The notes: generated by a model not told the origin, from the letters alone. Counted from the stretch's first letter, positions 1 to 12,310 are shown. The stretch is 64,000 bases of DNA from Micromonospora radicis (GCF_003583405.1 NZ_QXEC01000012.1:62001-126000), one strand, 5' to 3'. Made by a program: numbers and translations.

Positions 1-213
1 CCGGATCTTGCCGATGCCCGGCATTGCCTGCAGCACGGCCGACACCTTGAGCTTGCCGACGACATCGTCGGACTCGGCCCGCTCAAGAACGGCTCCGAGG
101 GTGGTCTTGCCCTGCTTGAGCTGCTCCTTCAGCTCGGCGCGGGCTTTGCGGATCTCCGCGGCCTTCTCCAGCGCGGCTGCGCGCTGTTCCGGGGTCAGTG
201 ACGGGAGCGGCAC
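1..213 (-). CDS. mihF: Actinobacterial integration host factor mIHF (partial, C-terminus beyond window)
   Basis: Nucleoid-associated DNA-binding protein of the actinobacterial mIHF family, which bends and compacts DNA and is unrelated to enterobacterial IHF. The visible 71 residues start VPLPSLTPEQRAAALEKA, run through a basic and acidic helix (AEIRKARAELKEQLKQG) and end in the helix-hairpin-like stretch VLQAMPGIGKIR, the family signature. The family is about 105 residues, so roughly a third is missing at the window edge. The GTG start is set by GAGGAG five bases upstream. It is transcribed away from pyrF after a 171-bp gap that holds a candidate promoter. The pyrF-mihF (then gmk) order is common in actinobacteria. 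Confidence 0.9.
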   Translation of the reverse strand, partial: MPLPSLTPEQRAAALEKAAEIRKARAELKEQLKQGKTTLGAVLERAESDDVVGKLKVSAVLQAMPGIGKIR

Positions 214-309
214 CAGTTCTCCTCAGGTCCCTATCGCGACGGGCGGGGCGCGCCGCCGCATCTGTGAAACGTGGTGTCGCTGTGAACCAAGGGGTTCCCA
301 GCGCGGGGA

Positions 310-338
310 AAACTAGCGGTCAACGGAGCTTTCGGCAA
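310..338 (-). promoter_or_regulatory. Putative promoter of mihF
   Basis: Read on the minus strand, TTGCCG and TAGTTT are separated by exactly 17 bases, about 97 bases upstream of the mihF start. The -10 fits the TANNNT pattern of vegetative actinobacterial promoters. The 214-384 gap otherwise shows no gene. The call is by pattern only; a transcription start map would settle it. Confidence 0.35.
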
Positions 339-384
339 CGTGGGCGCGCGATGATCACCGCAAAGTGACCGAGCCGTCAGTCAG

Positions 385-1221
385 TCAGGACATCGCCAGC
401 GCGGCCCGACAGTCGACCACTGCGCGGTCCGCCGCGGCACGCAGTGCCTCCGGGTCCGGGCCCGCTCCCAGCACCTCCCGGGAGTACGAGGGCAGCACGG
501 CGGGCAGGGCGGTGCCGAAGACCACCCGCAGATCCGCCGCCGTGGCACCCTGCGCGCCGAGGCCCGGCGCGAGCAGTGGACCGTTCACGGCGGACAGGTC
601 GCAGCCGGTCTCGCCGACCGTCGCGCCGATCACCGCACCGATGCTTCCGAGCGGCTCCGCACCCATGTTGAGCTGCGCAATCTCGTCGAGAACCTGCTGC
701 GCGACGGTACGTCCGTCGGCGGTACGGGCCCGCTGGACGGCGGCGCCCTCGGGGTTGGAGGTGAGGGCCAGGACGAAGACTCCGCCGCCGTGTTCGGCGG
801 CCAGATCGAACATCGGTGCGAGCGAGCCGACGCCCAGGAAGGGGCTCGCGGTCACCGCGTCCACATACATGGGGCTGGATGGGTCGAGGTACGCCGAGGC
901 GTACGCATGGACCGTCGAGCCGATGTCGCCGCGCTTGACGTCGAGTAGAACGAGCGAGCCGCGATCCCGTAACTGTCGGATAGTTGACTCAAGAACCGCC
1001 ACGCCTTGAGACCCGAATCGCTCGAAGAAGGCCGACTGGGGCTTGACCACCGCAACCCGGTCACCGAGGGCTTCCACGACGGTCCGGGCGAACCGGCTCA
1101 GCCCCGCCACGTCGTCGGCAAGACCCCACCTGGCCAGCAAGGCCGGGTGCGGGTCGATACCGACGCAGAGCGGCCCCCGCTCGTCGACCGCCCGATGCAG
1201 CCGGGCACCGAAACTCTCCAT
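385..1221 (-). CDS. pyrF: Orotidine 5'-phosphate decarboxylase (type 2 PyrF)
   Basis: Catalyses the last step of de novo UMP synthesis, decarboxylating OMP to UMP in the cytoplasm. The 278-residue length and sequence fit the longer type 2 subfamily used by actinobacteria. The active-site segment LLDVKRGDIGST has K96 and D99 in the expected positions, and the N-terminal VGIDPHP contributes the first substrate aspartate. It is the last pyr gene of the minus-strand cluster, separated from the preceding bioA by 77 bp, with mihF downstream. The ATG at 1221 begins MESFGARLH, at the usual family start. Confidence 0.95.
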   Translation of the reverse strand: MESFGARLHRAVDERGPLCVGIDPHPALLARWGLADDVAGLSRFARTVVEALGDRVAVVKPQSAFFERFGSQGVAVLESTIRQLRDRGSLVLLDVKRGDIGSTVHAYASAYLDPSSPMYVDAVTASPFLGVGSLAPMFDLAAEHGGGVFVLALTSNPEGAAVQRARTADGRTVAQQVLDEIAQLNMGAEPLGSIGAVIGATVGETGCDLSAVNGPLLAPGLGAQGATAADLRVVFGTALPAVLPSYSREVLGAGPDPEALRAAADRAVVDCRAALAMS

Positions 1222-1298
1222 ACCCCCAGCGCCTCTCTCTCGTGCTCAACTTGCCTTGTTCGGCTACTCAACCTTGGTCGACGGAATCAGCTGACTAC

Positions 1299-2573
1299 TC
1301 AGGCGACCTTGACCGCAGCAGCGATACCCGTCGCGATCAGTGCCAGATCGGCGTCGCCGGTGACGTACGGCGGCATGGTGTAGACCAGATCCCGGAACGG
1401 ACGCAGCCAGACCCCCTGCGCCACTGCGGCGGCCGTGGCGGCGGCGAGATCGACCTCGTGGTCGAGTTGCACCACGCCGATCCCGCCGAGCACCCGCACG
1501 TCGAGAACGCCCGGTGCGCCGCGCAGCGGCGCCAGCCCGGCCCGCAGACCACGCTGCAGCCGCGCCACCTGCCCGGCCCAGTCCCCCGACCGCAGCAGAC
1601 CCAGCGAGGCGTTGGCGACCGCGCAGGCCAACGGGTTACCCATGAACGTCGGGCCGTGCGCCAACCCGCCACCGGCACGGATGCCGGCGGAGACCTCGGC
1701 CGTGCACAGCGCGGCGGCCAGGGTGAGATAGCCACCGGTGAGCGCCTTGCCGACACACATCACGTCCGGCACGACCCCGGCGTGCTCGCCGGCGAACATC
1801 GTCCCGGTCCGGCCGAAGCCGGTGGCGATCTCGTCAAAGATCAGCAGTACGCCGTGGGCGCGGGTCACCTCACGCAGCACCCGCAGGTAGTGCGGGTGGT
1901 GGAAGCGCATCCCACCGGCGCCCTGTACCACCGGCTCGACGATCACCGCGGCCAGCTCGTCGGCGTGCCGCTCGACCGCCTCGACCAGCGCCGCCTCGTA
2001 CGCCGGATCGGGTGGGGTGTCGAAGCCCGCGGGCGGAACCGGGGCGAAGACCTGCCGGGGCAGCACGTCGCCCCACAGGTGGTGCATGCCACCCTCGGGA
2101 TCACAGACGCTCATCGGATGGAACGTGTCGCCGTGGTACCCGCCCCGCCAGGTGCCCAGCCGGCGCCGCCCCGGCCGGCCGGTGGCCCGCTGGTACTGCA
2201 GGCACATCTTGACCGCGACCTCGACGCTCACCGACCCGGAGTCGGCCAGGAACACGTGTTCCAGCCCGTCCGGAGCCAGCTCGACCAGGCTACGGGCCAG
2301 CTCCACGGCGGGCGCGTGGGTCAACCCACCGAACATCACGTGACTCATCCGACCCAGCTGGTCGGTCACCGCCGCGTCCAGCACCGGATGCCGGTAGCCG
2401 TGGATCGCCGCCCACCAGGACGACATCCCGTCGACCAGCTCACGCCCGTCGGCCAGTCGCAGGCGCACCCCCTCGGCACCGTCCACCAGATACGGCGGCA
2501 CGGCCGGCGGCAACACCGAGTACGGGTGCCAGACGTGCGCCGCGTCAGCGGCGAGCACCTCCTCCGGGGTCAT
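1299..2573 (-). CDS. bioA: Adenosylmethionine-8-amino-7-oxononanoate aminotransferase
   Basis: PLP-dependent class III aminotransferase of biotin synthesis; it converts 7-keto-8-aminopelargonate to 7,8-diaminopelargonate using S-adenosylmethionine as amino donor. Length is 424 residues. HVWHPYS (13-19) is the BioA-specific N-terminus; [11 protein letters not shown] carries the PLP-contacting D247; K276 in VGKALTGG is the Schiff-base lysine. The ATG follows AAGGAGGAGCG. It sits between pyrD and pyrF, so a biotin gene lies inside a pyrimidine cluster. No other bio gene is visible, and the rest of the pathway must be elsewhere. The BioA assignment over other class III enzymes rests on the HPYS and [10 protein letters not shown] segments. 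Confidence 0.93.
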   Translation of the reverse strand: MTPEEVLAADAAHVWHPYSVLPPAVPPYLVDGAEGVRLRLADGRELVDGMSSWWAAIHGYRHPVLDAAVTDQLGRMSHVMFGGLTHAPAVELARSLVELAPDGLEHVFLADSGSVSVEVAVKMCLQYQRATGRPGRRRLGTWRGGYHGDTFHPMSVCDPEGGMHHLWGDVLPRQVFAPVPPAGFDTPPDPAYEAALVEAVERHADELAAVIVEPVVQGAGGMRFHHPHYLRVLREVTRAHGVLLIFDEIATGFGRTGTMFAGEHAGVVPDVMCVGKALTGGYLTLAAALCTAEVSAGIRAGGGLAHGPTFMGNPLACAVANASLGLLRSGDWAGQVARLQRGLRAGLAPLRGAPGVLDVRVLGGIGVVQLDHEVDLAAATAAAVAQGVWLRPFRDLVYTMPPYVTGDADLALIATGIAAAVKVA

Positions 2574-2692
2574 CGCTCCTCCTTGCGCCCCCTTTGCTCT
2601 GCCTCAACCACGCAACGGTCTGAGCGAAGAACCCGTGCGTGCGGTGCGGCAGCGCAAAGCCGGTGGTGATTAGGTGGGGTTCGGCCGGCCGG
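2574..2692. other. Intergenic spacer pyrD-bioA
   Basis: The 119 bp between the pyrD stop and the bioA start hold the bioA ribosome binding site (AAGGAGGAG) and no clear terminator. The spacer is long for this tightly packed cluster, so bioA may have its own promoter, but I could not identify one. Confidence 0.4.
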
Positions 2693-3730
2693 TCAGGCCC
2701 CGGTCGCGGTGAGCCGGGCGGCGCCCGCGGCCGCCCGGGCGACCGCCCGGGGCAACGCCGGACCGCGGTAGATGAAGCCGGTGTAGAGCTGCACCAGGCT
2801 GGCCCCGGAGTCGAACATCCGGGTCGCGTCGTCGGGGTCGACGATGCCGCCGACCCCGATGATGGGTAGCCGACCACCGGTCTCGGCATGGACGAAGGCG
2901 ACGACCCGCCGGGCCCGGTCGGCCAACGGCCGGCCGGACAGTCCGCCGGTCTCGCCGGCCCGCCCCTGGTCACCCGGGGCGAGACCGTCGCGGCTCAGGG
3001 TGGTGTTCGTCGCGATCACCCCGGCGGCACCCCGGGCCAGGCAGACCTCCAACAGCTCGGCGATGGCCGGCTCGGAGAGGTCCGGGGCGATCTTCACCAG
3101 CACCGGCTTCTCCCCGACCAGCGCGGCCAGCAACGCGTCCAGGTGGTCGCGGTCCTGCAACGCGCGCAGCCCGGGAGTGTTCGGCGAGGACACGTTGACC
3201 GCGAAGTAGTCACCGTGCCCGCGCAGCGCCCGGTACGACGTCCGATAGTCCTCCACCGCCTCGTCCAGCGGCGTCACCTTGGACTTGCCGAGCGAGATCC
3301 CCAGCGGTACGCCGAGCGGGCGGGGCAGCGCCGCGAGCCGGTCCGCCAGCGCCGCCGCACCCGCGTTGTTGAAGCCCATCCGGTTGATCACTGCCGTGCT
3401 CGCCGGCAGCCGGAACAGCCGGGGCCGGGGATTGCCCGGCTGCGCGTGCGCGGTGACCGTGCCGACCTCGACAAACCCGAAGCCCAGCGCCGGCCAGGCC
3501 GGCAGCGCCACACCGTCCTTGTCCATCCCGGCGGCCAGTCCGACCGGGTTGGGGAACCGGACCCCGAACACGGTGCGGGGAGCCGCCACCGCGTACCGGG
3601 CCCGCACCGCCGCCAGCGCCACCGGTGTCCGTGACAACGCGCTCAACCGCCGCAGGGTCCACTCGTGCGCCGCCTCCGCGTCACCGCCACCGATCCGGAA
3701 CAGCCCCCGGCGCACCGTCCGCTCGAACAT
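2693..3730 (-). CDS. pyrD: Dihydroorotate dehydrogenase (quinone), class 2
   Basis: Membrane-associated flavoenzyme oxidising dihydroorotate to orotate with quinone as acceptor. At 345 residues it has the N-terminal helical extension typical of class 2 ([24 protein letters not shown]). FMN and substrate motifs are AAGMDK (66-71), NRMGFNN (116-122) and [10 protein letters not shown] (179-188), whose serine is the class 2 catalytic base. The ATG at 3730 was chosen over an upstream in-frame codon because GGGGAGG lies seven bases before it and the family start is MFERT-like. Downstream of carB, separated by 121 bp containing an inverted repeat. Confidence 0.95.
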   Translation of the reverse strand: MFERTVRRGLFRIGGGDAEAAHEWTLRRLSALSRTPVALAAVRARYAVAAPRTVFGVRFPNPVGLAAGMDKDGVALPAWPALGFGFVEVGTVTAHAQPGNPRPRLFRLPASTAVINRMGFNNAGAAALADRLAALPRPLGVPLGISLGKSKVTPLDEAVEDYRTSYRALRGHGDYFAVNVSSPNTPGLRALQDRDHLDALLAALVGEKPVLVKIAPDLSEPAIAELLEVCLARGAAGVIATNTTLSRDGLAPGDQGRAGETGGLSGRPLADRARRVVAFVHAETGGRLPIIGVGGIVDPDDATRMFDSGASLVQLYTGFIYRGPALPRAVARAAAGAARLTATGA

Positions 3731-3774
3731 CACCCCACCTCCCCGGACCACCCGGCACCACCCCGGACCACTCC

Positions 3775-3835
3775 GTTGATCATGATGTTGACGGCGATGC
3801 CGATCTCCGCCACTGCCGCCAACCTCATGATCAAC
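3775..3835. repeat. Intergenic palindrome (GTTGATCATGA family)
   Basis: Perfect 11-bp inverted repeat, GTTGATCATGA (3775-3785) and TCATGATCAAC (3825-3835), enclosing 39 bp, in the carB-pyrD spacer. It shares the GATCATGA core with the much longer palindrome at 45767-45829, which suggests a dispersed family. It could also act as an operator or RNA hairpin between carB and pyrD. Confidence 0.6.
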
Positions 3836-3851
3836 GCGGGTTGGGTGGGGG

Positions 3852-7242
<3,391 letters not shown>

Positions 7243-7250
<8 letters not shown>

Positions 7251-8406
7251 TCGTGCGCCCCTCGCTGTGGGTCCGGCCCTCGATCAACTCGGCGAACCGG
7301 TCGAAGAGGTAGTCCGCGTCGTGCGGACCGGCCGCCGCCTCCGGGTGGTACTGGACGGTGAACGCGGGCACGTCGGTGGCCCGCAGCCCCTCGACCACGT
7401 TGTCGTTGAGGCAGAGATGACTCACCTGCACGCCACCGAACTCGGTCTCGATCACCTGGTCGGGGACGACCGCGCCCGGTCGTACGCCGGGTAGCTGCAC
7501 GGCGAAACCGTGGTTGTGGCTGGTCACCTCGACCTTGCCGGTGACCCGGTCGAGCACCGGCTGGTTGATGCCCCGGTGGCCGTAACCGAGCTTGTAGGTG
7601 CCGAAGCCGAGGGCCCGGCCGAGGATCTGGCTGCCGAAGCAGATGCCGAACAGCGGCACCTGCCGGCGCAGCACCTCCTGGGCCAGCTTGACCGGTCCGT
7701 CCGCGGTGGCCGGGTCACCCGGGCCGGGCGAGAAGAAGACCGCGTCGGCGCCGGTGGCCAGCAGATCCTCGATGGTCGAGTGCGCCGGCAGCACGTGGGT
7801 CGTCACCCCGCGGGCCGCCAGCCGGCGCGGCACGTTGCGCTTGATGCCCAGGTCCAGCGCGGCCACCGTGAACCGGTGCTCCCCCTCGGCGTCGACCACG
7901 TACGGCGCCGCGGTGGTCACCTCGGCGGACAGGTCCGCGCCGAGCATCTGCGGCGACTGGCGGACCCGGGCCAGCAGCGCCCGCGGATCGTCGGCGACGC
8001 TGGAGATGCCGACCCGCATCGCGCCGCGCTCGCGCAGGTGCCGGGTCAACGCCCGGGTGTCCACCCCGCTGATGCCGACGATCCCCTCGGTGGCCAGCCG
8101 GTCCTCCAGCCCGCCGGTGGACCGCCAGTTCGAGCTGATCCGGGCCGGGTCCCGCACCACGTAGCCGGCCACCCAGATCCGCCGCGACTCGTCGTCGTCG
8201 CCGTTCACGCCGGTGTTGCCGATGTGCGGGGCGGTCTGCACCACCACTTGCCGGTGGTACGACGGGTCGGTCAGCGTCTCCTGGTAACCGGTCATCCCGG
8301 TGTTGAAGACCGCCTCACCGAAGGTCTCCCCGACGCTGCCGTACGCCTCGCCGTGGAACGTGCGCCCGTCCTCCAGGACGAGCATCGCCGGACGCCGACG
8401 ACTCAT
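7243..8406 (-). CDS. carA: Carbamoyl-phosphate synthase small subunit (glutaminase)
   Basis: Class I glutamine amidotransferase subunit that hydrolyses glutamine and passes ammonia to CarB. Length is 387 residues from the ATG at 8406 ([14 protein letters not shown]), chosen because GGAGG lies six bases upstream; the open frame extends 144 bp further only because it runs through a 60-bp repeat element. The nucleophile cysteine is in [13 protein letters not shown] and the His-Glu pair in [11 protein letters not shown]. The usual histidine after the nucleophile elbow (GICLGHQ) is replaced by serine. Follows pyrC after a repeat-filled spacer. Confidence 0.95.
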
Positions 8407-8412
8407 GCCGCG

Positions 8413-8512
8413 CCTCCGATCCGGACTGCGGTGCTCCGCTGGGCTGCACTCACTCGAGTCCGCCTTTCGTTCGCGACTGCGGGACTCCGCTGCGCTACAT
8501 TCCTCACGCTCA
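8413..8512. repeat. Diverged copies of the 60-bp operon-junction repeat (pyrC-carA)
   Basis: On the minus strand the element begins at the pyrC stop codon (TGAGCGTGAGGA, 8512 downwards) and continues through a GCAGCGGAGTCCCGCAGTCGCGAA-like core, then a more diverged second unit (GAGTGAGTGCAG then CAGCGGAGCACCGCAG) ending just before the carA ribosome binding site. It is clearly related to the better preserved tandem copies at 10725-10866 and to the ruvA-ruvB copies at 63386-63505. Confidence 0.8.
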
Positions 8513-9787
8513 CCGGACTGCCTTTCCGTCCAGGACCGTCGCCTCGCCACGCAGGAAGGTCGCCACGATGCGACCCGGCAGCGTCATCCGGGCGTACGGG
8601 GTGTTGCGGCTACGACTGGCCGACTCCGCCGGGTCGATCACCCGGCGGACCGCCGGGTCGACCAGGGTCAGGTTGGCCGGCACGCCGGGCGCCGGGTCGT
8701 GGCCGTGTTCGGTCAGCCCGGCGATCCGGGCCGGGGCACGCGACATCCGCTCGGCGATCAGATCCCACTGCGGACCGAGCACGTCGAGCGCGATCGACAG
8801 CGCCGTCTCCAGCCCGAGCATGCCCGGCCGGGCGTACGCCCACTCGCACTCCTTGTCCTCCACGGCGTGCGGGGCGTGGTCGGTGGCGATGATGTCGATC
8901 ACGCCGTCGGCCAGAGCGGCACGCAGGGCCGTGATGTCGGTGGCGGTACGCAGCGGCGGGTTCACCTTGAAGACCGGGTCGTACGTCTCGGCCCGAACAT
9001 CGGTCAGCAGCAGGTGGTGCGGGGTCACCTCGGCGGTGACCCGTACCCCCCGGGCCTTGGCCTGGCGCAGCACCTCGACGCTGCCGGCCGTGGAGACGTG
9101 GCAGACGTGCAGGCGGCTGCCGACGTGCTCGGCCAGCAGCACGTCCCGGGCGATGATCGCCTCCTCGGCCACCGCCGGCCAGCCGGTCAGGCCGAGTCGG
9201 GTGGAGACCTCACCCTCGTGCATCTGCGCACCCTCGGTGAGCCGGGGCTCCTCCGCGTGCTGGGCGATGATCCCGTCGAACGCCTTGACGTACTCCAGCG
9301 CCCGGCGCATCAGCCGGGGATCGGCCACGCAGTGCCCGTCGTCGGAGAAGATCCGCACCCGGGCGGCGGAGTCGGCCATCGCGCCCAGCTCGGCCAGCCG
9401 CTCGCCGGCCAGCCCGACGGTGACCGCGCCGATCGGCTGCACGTCGACCAGCCCGGCCTCACGGCCGAGCCGCCACACCTGCTCCACCACCCCGGCGGTG
9501 TCGGCCACCGGCGAGGTGTTCGCCATCGCGCAGACCGCGGTGTAGCCGCCCATCGCCGCCGCCCGGGAACCGGTCTCGACGGTCTCGGCGTCCTCCCGGC
9601 CCGGCTCACGCAGGTGGGTGTGCAGGTCGACCAGGCCGGGCAGGGCGACCAGGCCGTCGGCGTCGACCACGGTCGCCTCCGGCGCGGACAGCCCCGGGCC
9701 GACCTCGGCCACCACGCCGTCGCGCAGCAGCAGGTCGGTCGGTGCCGCACCGAGCACGCTGACGTTCCTGATCAGGTACGAGTTCAC
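8510..9787 (-). CDS. pyrC: Dihydroorotase (class I)
   Basis: Zinc amidohydrolase that cyclises carbamoyl aspartate to dihydroorotate. 425 residues, the class I length. Metal ligands are visible in [10 protein letters not shown] and in ATDHAPH, and the substrate region in FKVNPPLR. The GTG start overlaps the pyrB stop by four bases (GTGA), so translation is probably coupled to pyrB. The stop codon lies inside the first bases of a 60-bp repeat element that fills the spacer to carA. No sign of the inactive-dihydroorotase subtype: both metal-binding motifs are intact. Confidence 0.95.
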   Translation of the reverse strand: MNSYLIRNVSVLGAAPTDLLLRDGVVAEVGPGLSAPEATVVDADGLVALPGLVDLHTHLREPGREDAETVETGSRAAAMGGYTAVCAMANTSPVADTAGVVEQVWRLGREAGLVDVQPIGAVTVGLAGERLAELGAMADSAARVRIFSDDGHCVADPRLMRRALEYVKAFDGIIAQHAEEPRLTEGAQMHEGEVSTRLGLTGWPAVAEEAIIARDVLLAEHVGSRLHVCHVSTAGSVEVLRQAKARGVRVTAEVTPHHLLLTDVRAETYDPVFKVNPPLRTATDITALRAALADGVIDIIATDHAPHAVEDKECEWAYARPGMLGLETALSIALDVLGPQWDLIAERMSRAPARIAGLTEHGHDPAPGVPANLTLVDPAVRRVIDPAESASRSRNTPYARMTLPGRIVATFLRGEATVLDGKAVR

Positions 9788-10710
9788 CGGTTGTTCCCCC
9801 CGAGCAGCAGGTAGAGGACGGCCATCCGCACGGAGACCCCGTTGGCGACCTGTTCGACGATGGTGGAGCGGGGCGAGTCGGCCACTTCGGGCGTGATCTC
9901 CATCCCCCGGTTCATCGGCCCGGGGTGCATGACGATCGCGTGCTCCGGCAGCCGAGCCATGCGCGAGCCGTCCAGGCCGTAGCGGCGGGCGTACTCGCGG
10001 GCGGACGGGAAGTACGAGTCACCCATCCGCTCCCGCTGCACCCGCAGCATCATCACCACGTCGGCCGAGGGCAGCACCGCGTCGAGGTCGTAGCAGACGT
10101 CGGTGCCGGGGGCGAGCGCCGCGGCGATGTCGAGCGGAATGAGGGTGGGCGGCCCGACCAGGGTGACCTTGGCGCCGAGCGTGGAGAGCAGCAGCACGTT
10201 GGAGCGGGCCACCCGCGAGTGCAGCACGTCGCCGACCACCGCCACCGACAGGCCGGCCAGCCGGCCCAGCCGGGAGCGCATCGTGTACGCGTCCAGCAGC
10301 GCCTGGGTGGGATGCTCGTGGGTGCCGTCGCCGGCGTTGACCACCGAACCGTCGACCCAGTCGGCGAGCCGGTGCGGGGCGCCCGAGGCGGGGTGCCGCA
10401 CGACCACCGCGTCGGCCCCCATCGCCTGCAGGGTCAACGCGGTGTCCTTCAGGCTCTCGCCCTTGGCGACGCTGGACCCCTTCGCCGAGAAGTTGATCAC
10501 ATCGGCGGAGAGCCGCTTCGCCGCTGCCTCGAAGGAGATCCGGGTGCGGGTGGAATCTTCGTAGAAGAGGTTGACCACGGTCCGACCGCGCAGCGCGGGC
10601 AGCTTCTTGACCTCACGGCCGGAGACGGCGGCCATCTCGGCGGCGGTGTCCAGGATCTGGGTGGCGGTGTCGGCGTCCAGGTCGGCACCGGAGAGCAGGT
10701 GACGGATCAC
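9784..10710 (-). CDS. pyrB: Aspartate carbamoyltransferase catalytic chain
   Basis: Condenses carbamoyl phosphate with aspartate, the committed step of pyrimidine synthesis. 308 residues, the normal catalytic-chain length. The carbamoyl-phosphate loop is [12 protein letters not shown] and a second signature is [16 protein letters not shown]. There is no PyrI regulatory chain nearby, as expected for actinobacteria. The start is GTG (GTGATCCGT) with only a weak GAAGGG upstream; the spacer to pyrR is filled with tandem 60-bp repeats. Confidence 0.95.
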   Translation of the reverse strand: MIRHLLSGADLDADTATQILDTAAEMAAVSGREVKKLPALRGRTVVNLFYEDSTRTRISFEAAAKRLSADVINFSAKGSSVAKGESLKDTALTLQAMGADAVVVRHPASGAPHRLADWVDGSVVNAGDGTHEHPTQALLDAYTMRSRLGRLAGLSVAVVGDVLHSRVARSNVLLLSTLGAKVTLVGPPTLIPLDIAAALAPGTDVCYDLDAVLPSADVVMMLRVQRERMGDSYFPSAREYARRYGLDGSRMARLPEHAIVMHPGPMNRGMEITPEVADSPRSTIVEQVANGVSVRMAVLYLLLGGNNR

Positions 10711-10724
10711 TGGACCGACCCTTC

Positions 10725-10866
10725 GTTCACATTCCTCGCACTCACCGGAACAAGCCTTCCGTTCGCGACTGCGGGGCTCCGCTGCGCTGCACTCCTCGCA
10801 CTCACCGGAACAAACCTTCCGTTCGCGACTGCGGGGCTCCGCTGCGCTGCACTCCTCGCACTCACC
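10725..10866. repeat. Tandem 60-bp operon-junction repeats (pyrR-pyrB)
   Basis: Bases 10741-10800 and 10801-10860 are direct copies with a period of exactly 60 bp and a single difference (G at 10754, A at 10814); a shorter diverged copy continues to about 10725. On the minus strand each copy starts GGTGAGTGCGAGGAGTG, and the first TGA is the pyrR stop codon. The core AGCCCCGCAGTCGCGAA follows, with GCGG/CCGC able to pair around an AGCC loop. The same element, with changed sequence, lies at pyrC-carA and ruvA-ruvB. Confidence 0.92.
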
Positions 10867-11446
10867 GGGCTACCTCACCGTAGAGCCGGACCTCGTCGCT
10901 GCCGTCGGTCTCGGCCAGGGTCACCTTCACGCTCTCGGCGAGCGCGGTCGGGATGTTCTTGCCGACGTAGTCGGCGCGGATCGGCAACTGCCGGTGGCCC
11001 CGGTCGACCAGCACGGCGAGCTGCACGAAGGCCGGACGCCCGAGGTCGCCCAGCGCGTCGAGGGCGGCGCGGACGCTGCGGCCGGAGAAGAGCACGTCGT
11101 CGACGAGGATCACCCGCATGCCGTCGATGCCGTCGGGCGGCAGTTGGGTGGGGCCCACCGCACGGGTGGCGTTGCGCCGCAGGTCGTCGCGGTACAGTGT
11201 GATGTCGAGCACGCCCACCGGCACGGAGATGCCCTCGAAGGCGTTGATCCGGGCGGCCAGCCGCTGGGCGAGCGGGACGCCGCGGGTCGGGATACCGAGC
11301 AGCACGGTGTCGGCCGCGCCCTGGGTCTTCTCGAGAATCTGGTGGGCGATCCGGTCGACGACGCGCTGGACGTCGACGCTGCTCAGGATCACCTTCACCG
11401 AGGGTTGTCGCGGTGGCGACGAGTGGGCAGCCGTTGGGTAGGCCAC
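10862..11446 (-). CDS. pyrR: Bifunctional pyr regulator / uracil phosphoribosyltransferase PyrR
   Basis: RNA-binding regulator of pyrimidine genes that senses UMP/UTP against PRPP and keeps uracil phosphoribosyltransferase activity. 194 residues from the GTG at 11446, chosen because GGAGG lies six bases upstream. The PRPP loop is [19 protein letters not shown], and TLYRDDL and PTRGVPLA match the family. First gene of the pyr operon, divergent from bldD. The leader carries a hairpin like a PyrR-binding site overlapping the ribosome binding site, so PyrR probably represses its own translation and the operon behind it. The stop codon starts the 60-bp repeat array. Confidence 0.95.
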   Translation of the reverse strand: MAYPTAAHSSPPRQPSVKVILSSVDVQRVVDRIAHQILEKTQGAADTVLLGIPTRGVPLAQRLAARINAFEGISVPVGVLDITLYRDDLRRNATRAVGPTQLPPDGIDGMRVILVDDVLFSGRSVRAALDALGDLGRPAFVQLAVLVDRGHRQLPIRADYVGKNIPTALAESVKVTLAETDGSDEVRLYGEVAR

Positions 11447-11452
11447 GGCGGA

Positions 11453-11490
11453 CCTCCTTCCCCGCCTCACGGGACGGGTCGTTAAAGGAT
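11453..11490 (-). promoter_or_regulatory. Probable PyrR-binding RNA hairpin at the pyrR ribosome binding site
   Basis: On the minus strand the leader reads CCTTT, then CCCGTCCCGTGAGGCGGGG, then AAGGAGG. The CCCG/CGGG stem with a loop containing GTGAGGC resembles the known PyrR target (TCC-purine-GAGAGGCT in a short hairpin). The lower stem pairs CCTTT with the AAGG of the Shine-Dalgarno sequence, so folding hides the ribosome site. This fits translational repression by PyrR, as inferred for mycobacteria, rather than a terminator-type attenuator. A candidate -10 (TAACGT, complement of 11539-11544) would give a leader near 90 nt. Confidence 0.7.
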
Positions 11491-11678
11491 GTCGGATCCT
11501 CCCGGCCGGCCGTAGGCGCCCGGCCGCGGGCTGCGGTCACGTTACCAGTGGTCGCCGCCCTGAGGACGGTCGGGCACGGTGGCTCACGCCACGTTGCCGT
11601 CCGCATCGGCGGAACATCGATTCAGCGGGCGAAACGGTACAACTCCCCCGCCGTGTCCCACCCGTCGGCAACGACCAC

Positions 11679-11707
11679 TTGACCACGTGTACGAATCCCC
11701 GTACCGT
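11679..11707 (+). promoter_or_regulatory. Putative vegetative promoter of bldD
   Basis: TTGACC (11679-11684), a 17-bp spacer and TACCGT (11702-11707) form a good housekeeping promoter 54 bp before the bldD start. The expected start point near 11714 falls within the BldD-like box. The rest of the 11447-11760 divergent region shows no gene. Confidence 0.6.
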
Positions 11708-11719
11708 CACGCTCCGTAG
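11707..11719 (+). promoter_or_regulatory. Candidate BldD box (autoregulatory operator)
   Basis: TCACGCTCCGTAG matches the BldD consensus TNACNC(A/T)GNGTNA at seven of nine fixed positions. It overlaps the end of the -10 and the expected start point of the bldD promoter. BldD is known to repress its own promoter from such a position in Streptomyces. Confidence 0.5.
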
Positions 11720-11760
11720 CGATCGCTGGGAGAACCCCGAGCAGCACTGGGAGTGTCCGA

Positions 11761-12249
11761 ATGCCCTCTGAATACGCCAAGTCTCTGGGCGCCCGTCTGC
11801 GCTCCATCCGCCAGCAGCAGGGCCTGTCCCTGCAGGGGGTGGAGGAGAAGTCGAACGGGCGATGGAAGGCGGTGGTGGTCGGCTCGTACGAGCGCGGCGA
11901 CCGCGCCGTCACGGTGTCCCGCCTGGCCGAGCTGGCCGAGTTCTACCGCGTACCGGTCTCGGAGTTGTTGCCCGACGGCAGCGGAGTGCGGCACGAGCCG
12001 ACCAGCAAGATCGTCCTGGACCTGGAGCGTCTCTACGACGAGGCCAGCGAGGATCTCGCCTACGTCGCCCGGTACGCCCGCGCCATCCAGCAGCAGCGCG
12101 GTGACTACAACGGCCGGGTGCTCTCGATCCGCGCCGACGACCTGCGTGCCCTGGCGATCGTCTACGACGCCTCGCCGTCCGGCCTGATCGAGCGGCTGAC
12201 CGAGCACGGCGTGCTGGTCGCCGACCCGCGGGCGTTCTTCGCCTCCTGA
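11761..12249 (+). CDS. bldD: Developmental master regulator BldD (c-di-GMP-responsive)
   Basis: Global repressor of sporulation and development genes in multicellular actinobacteria; a tetramer of cyclic di-GMP bridges two C-terminal domains to make the DNA-binding dimer. 162 residues: an Xre-type helix-turn-helix (about 7-72, with LRSIRQQQGLSLQGVEEKS and WKAVVVGSYERGDRAV) and a C-terminal domain with the c-di-GMP signature RGD-X8-RADD at 113-127. All signature residues are present, so ligand binding should be intact. Its place between pyrR and nusB matches Streptomyces. It is the only plus-strand gene in the first 42 kb. Regulation is probably autogenous through the box overlapping its promoter. 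Confidence 0.95.
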   Translation: MPSEYAKSLGARLRSIRQQQGLSLQGVEEKSNGRWKAVVVGSYERGDRAVTVSRLAELAEFYRVPVSELLPDGSGVRHEPTSKIVLDLERLYDEASEDLAYVARYARAIQQQRGDYNGRVLSIRADDLRALAIVYDASPSGLIERLTEHGVLVADPRAFFAS

Positions 12250-12258
12250 GCTTCACCC

Positions 12259-12290
12259 GAAGGGCCCGTGCCGTCCGGCACGGGCCCTTC
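12259..12290. terminator. Bidirectional terminator between bldD and nusB
   Basis: Perfect 14-bp inverted repeat GAAGGGCCCGTGCC / GGCACGGGCCCTTC with a GTCC loop, ten bases after the bldD stop and just beyond the nusB stop on the other strand. It serves both converging transcripts. Confidence 0.88.
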
Positions 12291-12310
12291 GTCGGCGCTT
12301 CGGCGCCTGG

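Noticed and set aside
8407..8550. N-terminal extension of carA through the repeat
   Set aside because: The frame is open only because the repeat lacks stops in that frame. Homologues start at MSRRRPAML and a proper ribosome site lies at 8406.
10725..10866. Possible CRISPR array
   Set aside because: The units are contiguous 60-bp direct copies without unique spacers, and there are no cas genes.
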